Shown one piece after another: positions 9,704-63,157 of a DNA stretch of 64,000 nt. Source of the DNA: Flaccisagitta enflata (taxonomy: Eukaryota; Chaetognatha; Sagittoidea; Aphragmophora); assembly GCA_965153355.1 (NCBI GenBank), contig OZ231126.1, forward strand, positions 89,218,001 to 89,282,000. Reading direction: 5' to 3'. The position numbers and the translations under genes are program-made. Position 1 is the stretch's first letter, and every line of letters starts with the position of its first letter. A model generated the notes under the pieces. That model was not told the DNA's origin and made no database searches. It was given only the letters and a program-made list of their open reading frames with translations.

Positions 9704-10204
9704 CTATTCACCTGTATCATACGACGTGCATTCACCATCGTCGACATTCGTCTCCGGGCTGCTCGAGAGAGTGTTGATGCAGTTGACGCGACGCCGAACG
9801 CGCCGACCGCTGCTGTCGCTTCCATCCAACGGTTCGCTTTGTTCACTGCCGCTTGACGACGATCCACGACGACCCTTGTTTGCACTGCGATACCCGCGCA
9901 TGAATGAGCTACGACGATCGGCCTGGCGACGATGGCGGCGACGACCAGAGGAAAGAGATTCTTTCAACACGCGCCAATCCTCCCACTCCTTCTCATCCGA
10001 GACATAGGGACTATCTCGAGCGCGCGCCTCATCCTCTTTCTGACCGGCGTCATTGCCACGCGGCGCGACGTTAGCCTTTTCATTTACTCGAGGTTTCGCT
10101 TTGTTGCAATCGTTATAATCCACCGTCGCATCGCTGTCATTTCCGGCGGCGCCGTCATTGACTAGTTGACGCTTCTCTTTCGGAACGGCTCCGGCAGTAG
10201 CCAT
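9704..10204 (-). CDS. Antisense accessory gene B: 166-aa basic, Ser/Arg-rich disordered protein
   Basis: The ORF is open upstream to 10270, but I place the start at the ATG at 10204. It has good context (A at -3, G at +4) and lies 13 nt after a likely 3' splice site (TTGTCAG/ATTTTG at about 10218, minus strand). A strong donor (GTGAGTCG, 10616-10623) upstream would give a 5' untranslated exon near 10624-10740. The product is hydrophilic, with an acidic first half and Arg clusters (GRRRHRR, GRRVRRR) around a Ser-rich stretch, and no hydrophobic segment. It resembles no family I know; RNA or DNA binding would be a guess. A CAG/GTGAAT donor at 9711, seven nt before the stop, leaves open an alternative spliced C-terminus. 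Confidence 0.55.
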   Translation of the reverse strand: MATAGAVPKEKRQLVNDGAAGNDSDATVDYNDCNKAKPRVNEKANVAPRGNDAGQKEDEARARDSPYVSDEKEWEDWRVLKESLSSGRRRHRRQADRRSSFMRGYRSANKGRRGSSSSGSEQSEPLDGSDSSGRRVRRRVNCINTLSSSPETNVDDGECTSYDTGE

Positions 10205-10217
10205 ATTATCGCAAAAT

Positions 10218-10811
10218 CTGACAATTTTAGAAAATATAAGTTGAAAATTTTGAGAAGCTTCCAAAACCAACGAGTGATGACTGCTGTTTGAATGAATGAA
10301 TGAGGTAAAGACGATTCATTGATTAAGTAACAGGGGGGATGAAGAGCCCGGAGGGAAGAAGAATATAAAAATTTTAAAATTATTCAAAGAAGAGCACTTA
10401 TAAGGAAGAAGAACATGTACAGAAAGGTTTTCAACCCCTCTTGGCCTCTAACCTCCGATCCTGATTTGGCCGTGATCATTGAGCTTGCCTTGGTCAATCA
10501 CCCCAAGTCTTGTTCTCCGCCTCGTGGTCAAATCGATTGCCCATACCATCAAAATCATAAATCTCTCGAATTGCAGACTTTTATGAGTTTTTGGCAATTT
10601 TCTACTCATGATCAACGACTCACAACGTTCACATGGGTATTACTAAGCAATAAATCTGTCTCTCCCTTGGCTTGTCTGAGACTAAAAGTTAATTGAAGCC
10701 AATATAAATTTAAAAGAAAACAAAAACAAACATAACATAAATGAAAAACAAAACAATAATAATAACAAACAAGGAAGGAGGCCTTCCCGGCCAACGGCTC
10801 CCGTCTATCTA

Positions 10812-10846
<35 letters not shown>

Positions 10847-11003
10847 TTTGTTCTCTCTCTCTCCTTCATTTCTTTTCTCTCTCTCTCATGTTATTCTTTT
10901 GTCATTTGTGATTGTCATTTTTTTCCAATCTTTCAACATTGTCTCTTTCTTTCTCTGTTGTTGTCTCTTTTTCCTTTTTGTCCATTCCTTTTTGTCTCTA
11001 TCT
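10218..11003. other. Spacer between antisense genes B and A, with CT tract
   Basis: The interval contains the inferred 5' intron and untranslated exon of gene B, then an A-rich segment and a pure CT dinucleotide tract (10812-10854) followed by CT-rich DNA to about 11000. A 93-codon sense ORF at 10415-10696 has no supporting feature. Confidence 0.35.
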
Positions 11004-12268
11004 TTAGACGGGCGTCACACGGCCACTCCCGGTCGAAGCGCTGACGCCGTCGGCGACCAGGCTGCTGTCGGTGTTGCTGTTGCTGCTGCTGCTGTTGAGG
11101 CTGCCGCGTTTTGCCGCCGCCTCCTCCGCCTCCTGCAGCTCCACGGCCCCAACGGCCAGCCTGTCGAGGGCAGTGTTAAGCGTTGATCTGTGGGTAAAAG
11201 GAAGGCAGGGGCAGTTTCAGGATAATACATAAGAAAGAAAGGCAAGAGAAAGGGCGGGAGAAATTTCTAGTATAACATATGAGGCCTGACATTAACCCTT
11301 CACATTGCTTCATTTCACACTCACCCCACTGAGATTTTCTCGTCCACGGAGTCTCCCGAGGATCTGTGAACAAGGAATATTCATACGTAACATTCAGCTT
11401 CGCATCCAACTTCACTGACACATTTCATTTTCATTGCACCCATTTCCCCTTGATGATACTCACCCTTTTAACCACGCTCCCACGCGCTCCCACACGGGGC
11501 TTTGGCCCTCCGGCTGGCGCTCCCTTCGCCGTCTAACACATCGAGTCACTGAAGCAATAAAATGAGCAAGAGAACATTTGAGTTTGATCGACCGACCATA
11601 AGTTAATAACCCAGACCAACCATGCATGATAACCCAGACTCTTAACCTCAACTCTCCACTTACATTCGGCAATGGTGAGCCACATGGCCATCGCCAACGC
11701 CGCGACGACCAAACTAATGAGCACGTAACTGTCAAAGATAACCCATGATTAATTAACATTTGAATCTGCCTGTACAAAGACCAACGTTACATTTCAAACC
11801 CCGAGACTCCATACTCACATCCATGAGGGGATAGCCGAGGCGGGCTCCTGGGGTGGCGGCCCGTCGCGAGGGGTGACGGTGGTGTTGCCCCACAGCATCA
11901 CCTTTGCCGCCTCCGTCGCTTCCTCCACCATCCTGCCCAAACAGCGTTTGGCGAGGTAGCGAATATTCCTGATAATTAAAATACATAGACGCGCAATAAA
12001 TACAGTTCAAGACTTTATATTCATAACCTACTTATAAAGCAGCAAAACTAATTAAACAAAGAAGACAGAAACAAAACAAAATATAAACAAAACTAAGATT
12101 AATCTAAAATACACTTAATATTCATTGACACTTGCAGACAGACGGACTGACTACTTACTTATTGCCATAAGATCGTGAGGCAGAGACGATGCACTCGACT
12201 TCCGACTCCGACAGATCCGACCGACCGACCGACAAGCCGACCAACGTACTATTGATGACCGACGACAT
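11004..12268 (-). CDS. Antisense spliced accessory gene A: 210-aa single-pass membrane protein
   Basis: The CDS is complement of 11004-11187, 11325-11363, 11464-11548, 11664-11728, 11819-11968 and 12159-12268. The lengths (184, 39, 85, 65, 150, 110) sum to 633 nt, exactly 211 codons. All five introns (90-190 bp) have GT/AG ends with agreeing phase and near-consensus donors such as GTGAGTAT and GTAAGTGG. An in-frame TAA lies upstream of the ATG. The product has a roughly 85-residue N-terminal domain with NST and NTT glycosylation sequons, and one clear transmembrane helix (YVLISLVVAALAMAMWL). An Arg-rich stop-transfer (CVRRRRER) follows, then a 100-residue acidic, Ser-rich tail. No signal peptide is evident, suggesting type III topology. 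No family is recognised. It ends 0.8 kb from gene B and diverges from env. Confidence 0.8.
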
Positions 12269-13037
12269 AACGACGATAAAATACGTATGACTTTACGTAC
12301 GGACAATGAAAAAGTTTTAGGCCAATAACGTAGTATAAAATCTTTAACACTCGAACGAGACCGACGGACTTCTCCGACTTTTAAAATAATGATAAAAACA
12401 CCAGGACTAAAATGATTAACCTAAAAAGAGAAAAATGAAGCGAAGAAGAAAATCACAAAAAGAGGATCGCGATGAGTGACCCACTGACGATCCTCAAATT
12501 CACACTTTCTCGATGGGTGATCTCAATTACCAGACACCCTCCCGGGAAAAAACATAACTCACTAATGTGTGAGTCTTTTTTACCGTCGACCTACAGGGTG
12601 GCGAGTTTTTTCTTCTCACCAAAAACCCAAAGGAAAAAAGGTTTATTTCAGTACTTACAAGTGGATATCAAAGGGCTGATATGCTTGTAGGGTTTGAAGT
12701 AATACATTTTGCGATCTCATGGGATGATTAGCAGCCGGGCCAGGCTTTCAAGAAATAATGGACTATGAGCTCGGGTCAAGACTGCAGGTCACTCGTATAA
12801 AATGAGGCTCATGGTCATTATTGCTCTTCATCGTGGGATGGGGTACTTTGTTCATTTTCTCACCCAATAGTAGAAATTGAAGGCTAATGAAGCTTATTAT
12901 ATCAACCTCGAGGGTACTCATGATACCCCCTCCCCACATTTCTCTTCATTCGCTCTCTCCCTGTCTGTCTGTAGTGGTCAATCTTCGTCGTATTTCTCCT
13001 CTCGCCTGTCTGGCCCACATTTTTTCGCCTCCCCCAG
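12269..13037. promoter_or_regulatory. Divergent control region between antisense gene A and env
   Basis: This 770-bp region separates the minus-strand ATG of gene A from env. On the plus strand a TATAAAA (about 12796) and, at the far end, a pyrimidine-rich stretch closing in CCCCCAG (13031-13037) are seen. The latter is a good 3' splice site just before the env ATG. The splice donor would be in the upstream leader, outside the window. A 72-codon ORF at 12472-12690 has no support. Confidence 0.4.
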
Positions 13038-13044
13038 ACGAACG

Positions 13045-15366
13045 ATGATGGGAGAGAAGAGAAAGGGCGAAATTTCCACGTGCGTGCTCCTGATGATCGC
13101 AATATGCGCCACCCGTGTATCGTCCAACGCCGTCACTTTAAATACTCCAGACCCAAGAATTCCATGTATTAGCCTCGAAATGGCTTTGCCAATTGTCAAA
13201 ATTCAAAATTCACCCCCAAGTACTTTAGACCTTTCTTTTGATTTCAACATGGAAAAATTATACTCTAGAAGATATGGCCCCACCTCAACGACTAGTAAAC
13301 AACACGAGAGAACTTTTAATTGCGCTTTAAAAGTAGGAAATGAAATTTCAGAGTTAATAGACAAATTTATTTTGAGAGTTTTGGGACTGATCAGCCTAAG
13401 AAAAGAATCTTACATTGCGGACGGACGAAATTATGACAGTAAAGACAAACAGACCACCGAACGACTTACACGAAGGATTAGAGAACATAATTCGGGCGAG
13501 AATTTCGATCATAATCCAGGAGAAAGAAAAAGTTTAGAATTAAGCCGAGCGATCTCAGCGTTGGATGAGCGTCTGGTCTTTGATGAAGTTTGGCTGGAGG
13601 ATCAAGTTCGAGGTGACCTATACAAAGGGACAAACTCGACTGATCTCGACCCAAATGATTCAAAGGGCAGGAGCAGAAGAGACCCAGCCTCAGTAGTAGC
13701 CATTATAATAGCCCTAGTGAGCCTCTCTGCTACAGCAACTTCAACCTTGTTCCTCGGTGCGCGTCTTGAAAAACTAGTAGACTATGTAGATACCCTATCG
13801 GAGACCGTGGAAGGGGATTGGCAAAACTTAAAAACAAGTTATCGGGATTTAACCTTATTAAAAGATGGGCAAGGCAGCATTGCGGCAGGAGCACATTATA
13901 TGACACAAGTCATTCGGAGGCTTCTCGACTACAACCTCTGCCATGCTCAGCAAACCCGTCTTATGCTAGAGCTCCGGTCCATCGCGGCTCGGCTCGATGG
14001 GATTTTTGAAAACCTCATTAATGGTCGATTTAGTACAAAAATCATGCCCCTCTCCCTACTCAGAGAGATCTTCACGCAAAGCTCCCTCTCGAGCGACGTG
14101 TTGTCGGGCAGTTTGCCAACCACTTTCTATCAAGGGGCTAGTCTGTCTGTTCTCTCCGCTGACCGAAAGAAAAAAAGCGTGACCGTATTATTTGTGAGTC
14201 CGAGAATTGAAAAGGAACCAAGCTATCGTGTTCTTCGATTGCATTCGGTTTCAGGCACGATCGAGATGAATGGACGCATTTATGACCGAGTTTTTGGATT
14301 TGATGGCGAGGAAATCGCAGTCCCTATTGATTTATACGATAAACATCATGAAAACATGATTATGACCGCAGCTGAAGTCCAGCGTTTACGCGTTCCGTCC
14401 GAATGTTCGTTCACCAATGGCCTTTACAGTTGCCGCAATTTTCTCACTTTATCTAGTCCAATCGCAGCCTGTATCACATCCATCTTCGCTCGTGATTGGC
14501 CGAAAATTTTGGAGCAATGTCAAATTAGGATGGTACCTCAAGCCAATCACCACGTAGTTTCCACTAGTACAGGCTCAACGGGAATGCTAATTTCTTATAA
14601 TGCTAGCTTTCGCTTATTCGGTGTTGATCATTCTAAATCAACTCATTATCAGAGAGAGGACCTTACAAAAATGGCCGCAAGAGATAGTACTAAAGGTTGT
14701 TGTGCATGGATCCCAAGCCATTTTAGCCTTATTCAAGTTGTAGACAATAAGGGCAATAAAATCGATGAAATAGAGCAGGACACAAAATTAGTTGTTAGAC
14801 AGGGTCTTGTGAACGACATCACTAGCTTCAGCGACAAACACTTTCACTTTTATGAACGGACCCTCACTCTGAACGAAAGTCTCCTAAACTTCACTGGCTT
14901 TCAATCCAAAGTCAATAACAATTGGGAAAATCTTGCGGAGCACAAACGCCCAATTTTTCATATGAAAACTCAGTCCGGTTTTTTCGAGCTTGGTATGACG
15001 ATCGTAGTTGCCCTCATCTTGTGTATGTACGCGTTCAAACTTGTGCGTTGGCTGAGACGAAGGTATGGCCGTCCATCTGCCCGCGAAGCCGCTGACATGC
15101 GTAATCGAGTTGAGTATGATCGGGCCGGCCGTTCTATCCTCATCTCACCTCCACCCGATCATCCACCACCACCCCAGGGCACACACCCACATGATCCATC
15201 CGACACCACCGATCCAAAATACTCGAGGGTCTGCGACGCTACACCGGAAGATCGAGACCGGATCGAGGATTGTCCAGGGCCAGGTTCACCTCAAAGTGAA
15301 TCTCGTCTTCAACCAGTTCCTGCGCGACCAACTGGTTTCGTGGAGCACTCGATCCCTCCTGTGTAA
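13045..15366 (+). CDS. env: Envelope-type fusion glycoprotein of the retroelement, 773 aa
   Basis: The frame is open from 12877, but I start at the ATG pair at 13045/13048. These follow the likely splice acceptor at 13037 and open a signal peptide (basic residues, then CVLLMIAICA, cleavage near residue 28). A furin-type site (GRSRR) ends at residue 212. It is followed immediately by a long hydrophobic Ala/Ile/Leu stretch like a fusion peptide, then a region with heptad character. A transmembrane helix lies at about residues 648-668 (TIVVALILCMYAF core) with a basic stop-transfer and a 105-residue Pro-rich cytoplasmic tail. A short first subunit and long second subunit is the layout of baculovirus F/errantivirus envelope proteins; that assignment rests on layout and a leucine/glycine pattern after the heptads, not on a search. 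The ORF is intact. Confidence 0.8.
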   Translation: MMGEKRKGEISTCVLLMIAICATRVSSNAVTLNTPDPRIPCISLEMALPIVKIQNSPPSTLDLSFDFNMEKLYSRRYGPTSTTSKQHERTFNCALKVGNEISELIDKFILRVLGLISLRKESYIADGRNYDSKDKQTTERLTRRIREHNSGENFDHNPGERKSLELSRAISALDERLVFDEVWLEDQVRGDLYKGTNSTDLDPNDSKGRSRRDPASVVAIIIALVSLSATATSTLFLGARLEKLVDYVDTLSETVEGDWQNLKTSYRDLTLLKDGQGSIAAGAHYMTQVIRRLLDYNLCHAQQTRLMLELRSIAARLDGIFENLINGRFSTKIMPLSLLREIFTQSSLSSDVLSGSLPTTFYQGASLSVLSADRKKKSVTVLFVSPRIEKEPSYRVLRLHSVSGTIEMNGRIYDRVFGFDGEEIAVPIDLYDKHHENMIMTAAEVQRLRVPSECSFTNGLYSCRNFLTLSSPIAACITSIFARDWPKILEQCQIRMVPQANHHVVSTSTGSTGMLISYNASFRLFGVDHSKSTHYQREDLTKMAARDSTKGCCAWIPSHFSLIQVVDNKGNKIDEIEQDTKLVVRQGLVNDITSFSDKHFHFYERTLTLNESLLNFTGFQSKVNNNWENLAEHKRPIFHMKTQSGFFELGMTIVVALILCMYAFKLVRWLRRRYGRPSAREAADMRNRVEYDRAGRSILISPPPDHPPPPQGTHPHDPSDTTDPKYSRVCDATPEDRDRIEDCPGPGSPQSESRLQPVPARPTGFVEHSIPPV

Positions 15367-16400
15367 AGAAAGAAATGATTTGCATATTGCAGTTTAGTTT
15401 TTCAAATTAGGGTTTTATAAACCACTAAATTATATCCTACTTAAGATAGCACTGCAATTCAGGAAACACCAAGGACTGATTATAATGAAGGATTTTGACT
15501 CAAGGAAAACGGCCTCATTCATTTTTTACCTAAGTTTGTGTGATTTGGTTTATTCAGACAATAGTGTACAAAAGTGTGAATCTAGATATTTTTGAACCAC
15601 TCCAATTGACATCACGCACACCGGCAAATTCCAAACAAATAAAGCACAAATCTATGGGCAACGGCTGCCTTGGGACCAAGGGTCCTAGTCAAAGGATTGG
15701 CCGCCTAAAAATTTCCTTGTATGATAGTTTTAAGTTTCAAAATATCAAAAATTTTTTGGAAGAACAATTATGCAAATTATATCCTTGCGGGAAATAAGGG
15801 ATTGGGGGGATATGAAGTTTCTGTAGTATGCCTAAGTGTGATACGATAGTATGGGAAATTGAAAGCAACCCACTGGTCCTGAACCACCCCCATGTACCCC
15901 ACGTCATATTGCTTGATTAATCCCTTTTTCCCTCTGATGTTCACCTCAATACGAGCTCACCTCCCCAAGTTAGTATCACTTCCGACAATCTCATTGGTCT
16001 GTTGGGTTTGACTTTAATATTCATGTTGTAGAAAATCTGATTCTCAATCGTCTGTCTTTGATCGATCTTTTAGAAGGGGAATGAAAGATTACCCCATCCT
16101 CTCATGTTGCTATCCTGTCTGTACTTTACTATCCCCATTTAAGCCCCTCCCACCATGATGTGTTATTGGCTGTATCATATTCTGTAGTTGATTCTTTGTA
16201 TTGTGAATTGCATAAAAAGCCCATTGCCTCTTGCTCCGCGCCTTTTATCTGATGTATGAAATACATATCCTATGTTCTTCCAAAACCCTTTCTTATGTCA
16301 GATATTAGGCCATTTAATAGTCCACCGAGCTGTGCCTACCAGTTAGCATACCACGCCGGTATGGGGCACAGTTCATGTTTTACTCAATATTTCTGTTCAA
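15367..16400 (+). repeat. env 3' flank and probable 3' LTR
   Basis: No gene is seen. A purine-rich tract at about 15787-15815 (gggaaataagggattggggg) is a candidate polypurine tract, so the LTR might start near 15815. A TATA-like CATAAAAAG (about 16211) and downstream CT-rich sequence would fit a U3/R promoter. The end is uncertain (perhaps near 16375) because the 5' copy is not in the window. Confidence 0.4.
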
Positions 16401-16798
16401 ATCTCTTCTGAAAAGTATAACACAAAGGGAAAAAAGAGGGGGGCGCTTTTTGGAGGGGGGCGCTTTTTAGAAAAAATACGGTATTATGATACTAAATAAC
16501 CCTAAAAATCTAAAAAGTTTATAGTAGATCAAGATACTAATCTCATCCCATGGTTTATATGAAAATAGGATAACATCAGTGAGAGATACTGTATATTTTT
16601 TTAATACAAAATACAATCATTATTATATTTTATCCTATATTTTTAGATGCGTCCACGCATCTCTATAAGAGGCTTTGTCCGTCCGTCGGTCGGTCCGTCG
16701 GTCGGTCGGTCGGTCGGTCGGTCCGTCACGCTCGAGTTGAAAACGATCGCAAACGATCGCAAAGTCGATTTCATCATTTTATTTTCTGACATTGGGCT

Positions 16799-16868
<70 letters not shown>

Positions 16869-17415
16869 TCATTTACAAGCTAACCAGCATGTGGACGCAT
16901 CGTTGTAACCCCGGGTTACTTGTTTTTATAATATAGAATACTCTATGCTAAACTGTTTTCTATACCCTACTGTGTACTTTGTTCTATACTGAATAGGATA
17001 ATTACTTATTGATAAATGATAAGCACGCATTTAAGCACATTTCAGCCTCGAAAATGAGATTTTGCTAAACACACTCAGCCTCAGCCAAAAAAAAGTGCGT
17101 GCTTATAAAAAAAAAAAAAAGTGTAGTGTTAAATTGTGCATTACTAATCAGTTTTTATTATTTGATACTGCCAAAAGTTATATTATCCCCCAAATTTTCT
17201 TTTTTTCTCTTTTTCCCCTTTGATTTCCTTCCCCATCTCCAAACCCTTTGATTTCTTCCTCCCCGCACCGGGGGAAGGGGTGAAACTCAATTTTATTCAG
17301 GCCTGTTCCTTAGTCAATAGTCATTCAAGATTATCCTTGAAACCTTTCTTTTTGTTGGAATGATTGAGTGAAACGCGAACGCATTCTTTTCTCTCCGTTT
17401 TCGTTTTCTCTGCAG
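16401..17415. repeat. Repeat-filled intron sequence before photolyase exon
   Basis: It holds a complete hairpin-ended element (16645-16925) and a decayed MITE end around 17095-17125. A copy of the dispersed repeat ending in aactcaa...caggcctg (about 17150-17310) follows. The last 45 bp are a polypyrimidine tract and AG that open the exon at 17416. Confidence 0.5.
16645..16925 (+). repeat. Hairpin-ended element, GATGCGTCC subtype
   Basis: It begins with the hairpin GATGCGT-CC-ACGCATC, then CTCTATAAGAGGCTTTGTCCG and a (TCGG)n tract. A (GA)n tract occupies 16805-16865. It ends with GGACGCATCG, complementary to the hairpin's first arm. Confidence 0.65.
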
Positions 17416-60897
<43,482 letters not shown>

Positions 60898-61212
60898 ACG
60901 TCGTATTGCATCGATAGATTTGACACTCGCGTGTTTTGTTTTTCATTGCCCTAAATCATGCTCGTTGCACAACCTCATTGCCATTGACATTATATAGATA
61001 AGTTGCTGTTGATTAAACAGTTGCATTCTTCAACGTAAGGACTTGGTGAAGCATGAAGAATTTGAGGAACTATCTTCAAGTGGAGCTAGAACTTGGAGAC
61101 GTGCGTTTAAAAAAACTGTCATCTTGAGATTTCTGATTGGCTACTAATTGAATGATAGTCTTCCTCTTTTAACCTACTATAATTGATCACTTGATAGATA
61201 GCCTACTACACT

Positions 61213-61408
61213 TTTTAGTCGCGTGCTACGCGACTCGACACCCCGCTATGTCGGTCGGTCGGTCGGTCGGTCCCCTTTTTACTTTTTCGGCGTTTTTGAG
61301 CTTTTTGAGCTTACGCGTCCTGCTCAGATGCCCAAATGACCTTCTCCAGCACTGCTCCTGCCCACCCACACGCGACTAGGGTAGCCGTGTATCCGGCCTT
61401 GTTTTTTA
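61213..61408 (+). repeat. Hairpin-ended element, GTCGCGTGC subtype
   Basis: The hairpin GTCGCGTGCTACGCGAC is followed by (TCGG)n. It ends CACACGCGACTAGGGTAGCC and CCGGCCTTGTTT. Confidence 0.75.
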
Positions 61409-62794
61409 TAAGAGATATGCCGAAATTTTAGGAACAAAATAAGAGAATGCTAAGGCTGAGATTCTTTGAAATTTTTGAGGAAACTATTTCAAAAATCGTA
61501 TTAAAATAAACGACAATTACTCAAATTTTTCTGAAAGAATTGGTATTTTTTGATGAAAAGAACTACAGTTGACTCCCGCTATAACGGATCTCAAGGGACA
61601 AACAAATTTCATTCGGTATTGCTGAATTGCGTCATTGCCAAAATGACTATCCTGAACTATTTCTTTGCCATACTCTTTGCTAACTGCTTAACTTGAAAAA
61701 AAGAAATGAAAAAGGCTAATGAAATGCAGTCAAAGCAAGAGGAAAGCAGAGGGAATGGGCAATAAACAATGTTTAGATAGGTAGTCAATAAAAATTTGGC
61801 ATTGGCTGATTTGTTGCCTACTAACCAACTGACTGACAGACCAACCAACATACGGACAAGATGTGGTGCCGCATGCGACTAGAAATTTACATTCTCACAC
61901 TTGGGAAATTGATTTACATGAACGGACTAACAGATTAACATTGAAATGGACAATTTCGAAGTCCCATTGTCAGTTTTAGATTTGAAATAATGATTCAAGA
62001 ATCAAAGCTGTTGTCAACATTTCCCCTCTTTTTGAGGCAATTGAGCCAACTGTCTGAGGCTGCAGATTCGTTCAGTCCCATTTTGCATACTCGAGGGCTT
62101 TTTCATGCACCATTGCATCAGTCCAATGACTGCAATTTTTTCTTCTTGCACACTGTTTAATAGAGGGGGTGAAGGAACAACTCCAAAACCCCTCTTTTTT
62201 TAGCCAATTTCAGCTATTTTGGTCATTTGGGGGCCCTTTGAGGACTCCCGGAGAGCCCCACAGGGACCCCTATCAGCTACTTCTCCTTATTTTATGTTCT
62301 ACTACTTAATATCTTTCAAACAAGACCAGCCCCAAGGATTTTTACTAATTTGTCAAGGAATAGCAAAGAAAACAAGATGAACAATCTCAAATTTTGCATT
62401 GTTTTTGATGGTGCTTTGTACCCCCAAAAAGGGGGGGAACTAAAAGGGCTCCTCGCCAGAGGGAAATGGGAAATATGGCCCAAACTTTTTTTTTAACTCA
62501 AAGTAGACATAAAAAGTAGACTTTTCACCAATGCAAATCTTTCTATGACCAAAAAAAAAGTTTTCACCCCCATCTACTGTTTAACCATTTTTAGAGTTTG
62601 TGAAATGGCGATGTCCATATGACTCGACATTTTGAGTCCCTGTATGATTCAAATTCCACGCGAATCTTTTTTTCATCTTTGATGAATGTGGGAAGCGAAC
62701 TCGTATGAGCGGCATAACTCGGCCCAAGAGTCTCCTTATTCGCACCTTATTAAGAATTTTCCCCTTTTTGACAATCGAAAAAGTCATCCTTTGT

Positions 62795-63003
62795 TTTTAG
62801 TTGCAAACACGCAACTTTACGATAGGCTTTGTGAGTCCATTGGTCCGTCCGTCAGTCTGTGGTGATTGACTAAAGAAAGTGGAAAAACTAGTGTTTCAGA
62901 TATTTTTTGTGAATGTTTGAGCATGGGTTTGGGGTGTGGATAGGGGTTGGACGCCCCTGCCCACCCATATGCAACGATATTGTGACCCCGCGTCACTTGT
63001 TTT
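62795..63003 (+). repeat. Hairpin-ended element, GTTGC subtype
   Basis: The 5' hairpin is GTTGCAAACACGCAAC and the 3' word TATGCAACG. It ends GACCCCGCGTCACTTGTTTTT. Confidence 0.65.
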
Positions 63004-63071
63004 TTTGGTTTTTTTTTCAGTAAATGATTTTAGTGACCATGAAATGGTTACCATTAAGGGAGTAAAGGGAC

Positions 63072-63081
<10 letters not shown>

Positions 63082-63157
<76 letters not shown>
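63082..63157 (+). repeat. (CTGT)n(CT)n microsatellite
   Basis: A few CTGT units are followed by about 32 CT units. Confidence 0.95.

Larger units (their letters stand above)
1..16400 (+). mobile_element. Large Ty3/gypsy-type LTR retroelement with envelope gene and antisense accessory genes (5' end outside window)
   Basis: The interval holds an uninterrupted 2402-codon pol-type ORF, a 5.6-kb accessory block and an envelope-type ORF, then a probable 3' LTR. Gag and the 5' LTR would lie left of the window. pol and env are both open and sense-oriented, and the accessory block contains no copy of the dispersed repeats that fill the rest of the window, which argues for one recent intact element. 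Total size would exceed 16 kb. The right boundary is approximate because the partner LTR is not visible. It lies upstream of the first visible photolyase exon at 17416, so it is probably inside an intron of that gene. The alternative is two elements flanking host genes; the tight spacing of 130-780 bp between genes makes that less likely. Confidence 0.7.

Noticed and set aside
9652-9885. Alternative C-terminus of gene B via a splice at 9711
   Set aside because: The implied intron would be only about 20-50 bp; the unspliced stop at 9704 is simpler.
10415-10696. 93-codon sense ORF between antisense genes
   Set aside because: No motif, no promoter or splice context, and it overlaps the inferred leader intron of gene B.
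12877-13044. Upstream 56-codon extension of env
   Set aside because: It would place a splice-acceptor-like pyrimidine tract inside the protein and hide the signal peptide; the ATG at 13045 directly opens a signal peptide.
15540-15797. 85-codon ORF after env
   Set aside because: It lies in the probable 3' UTR/LTR, has no domain and ends at a purine tract.
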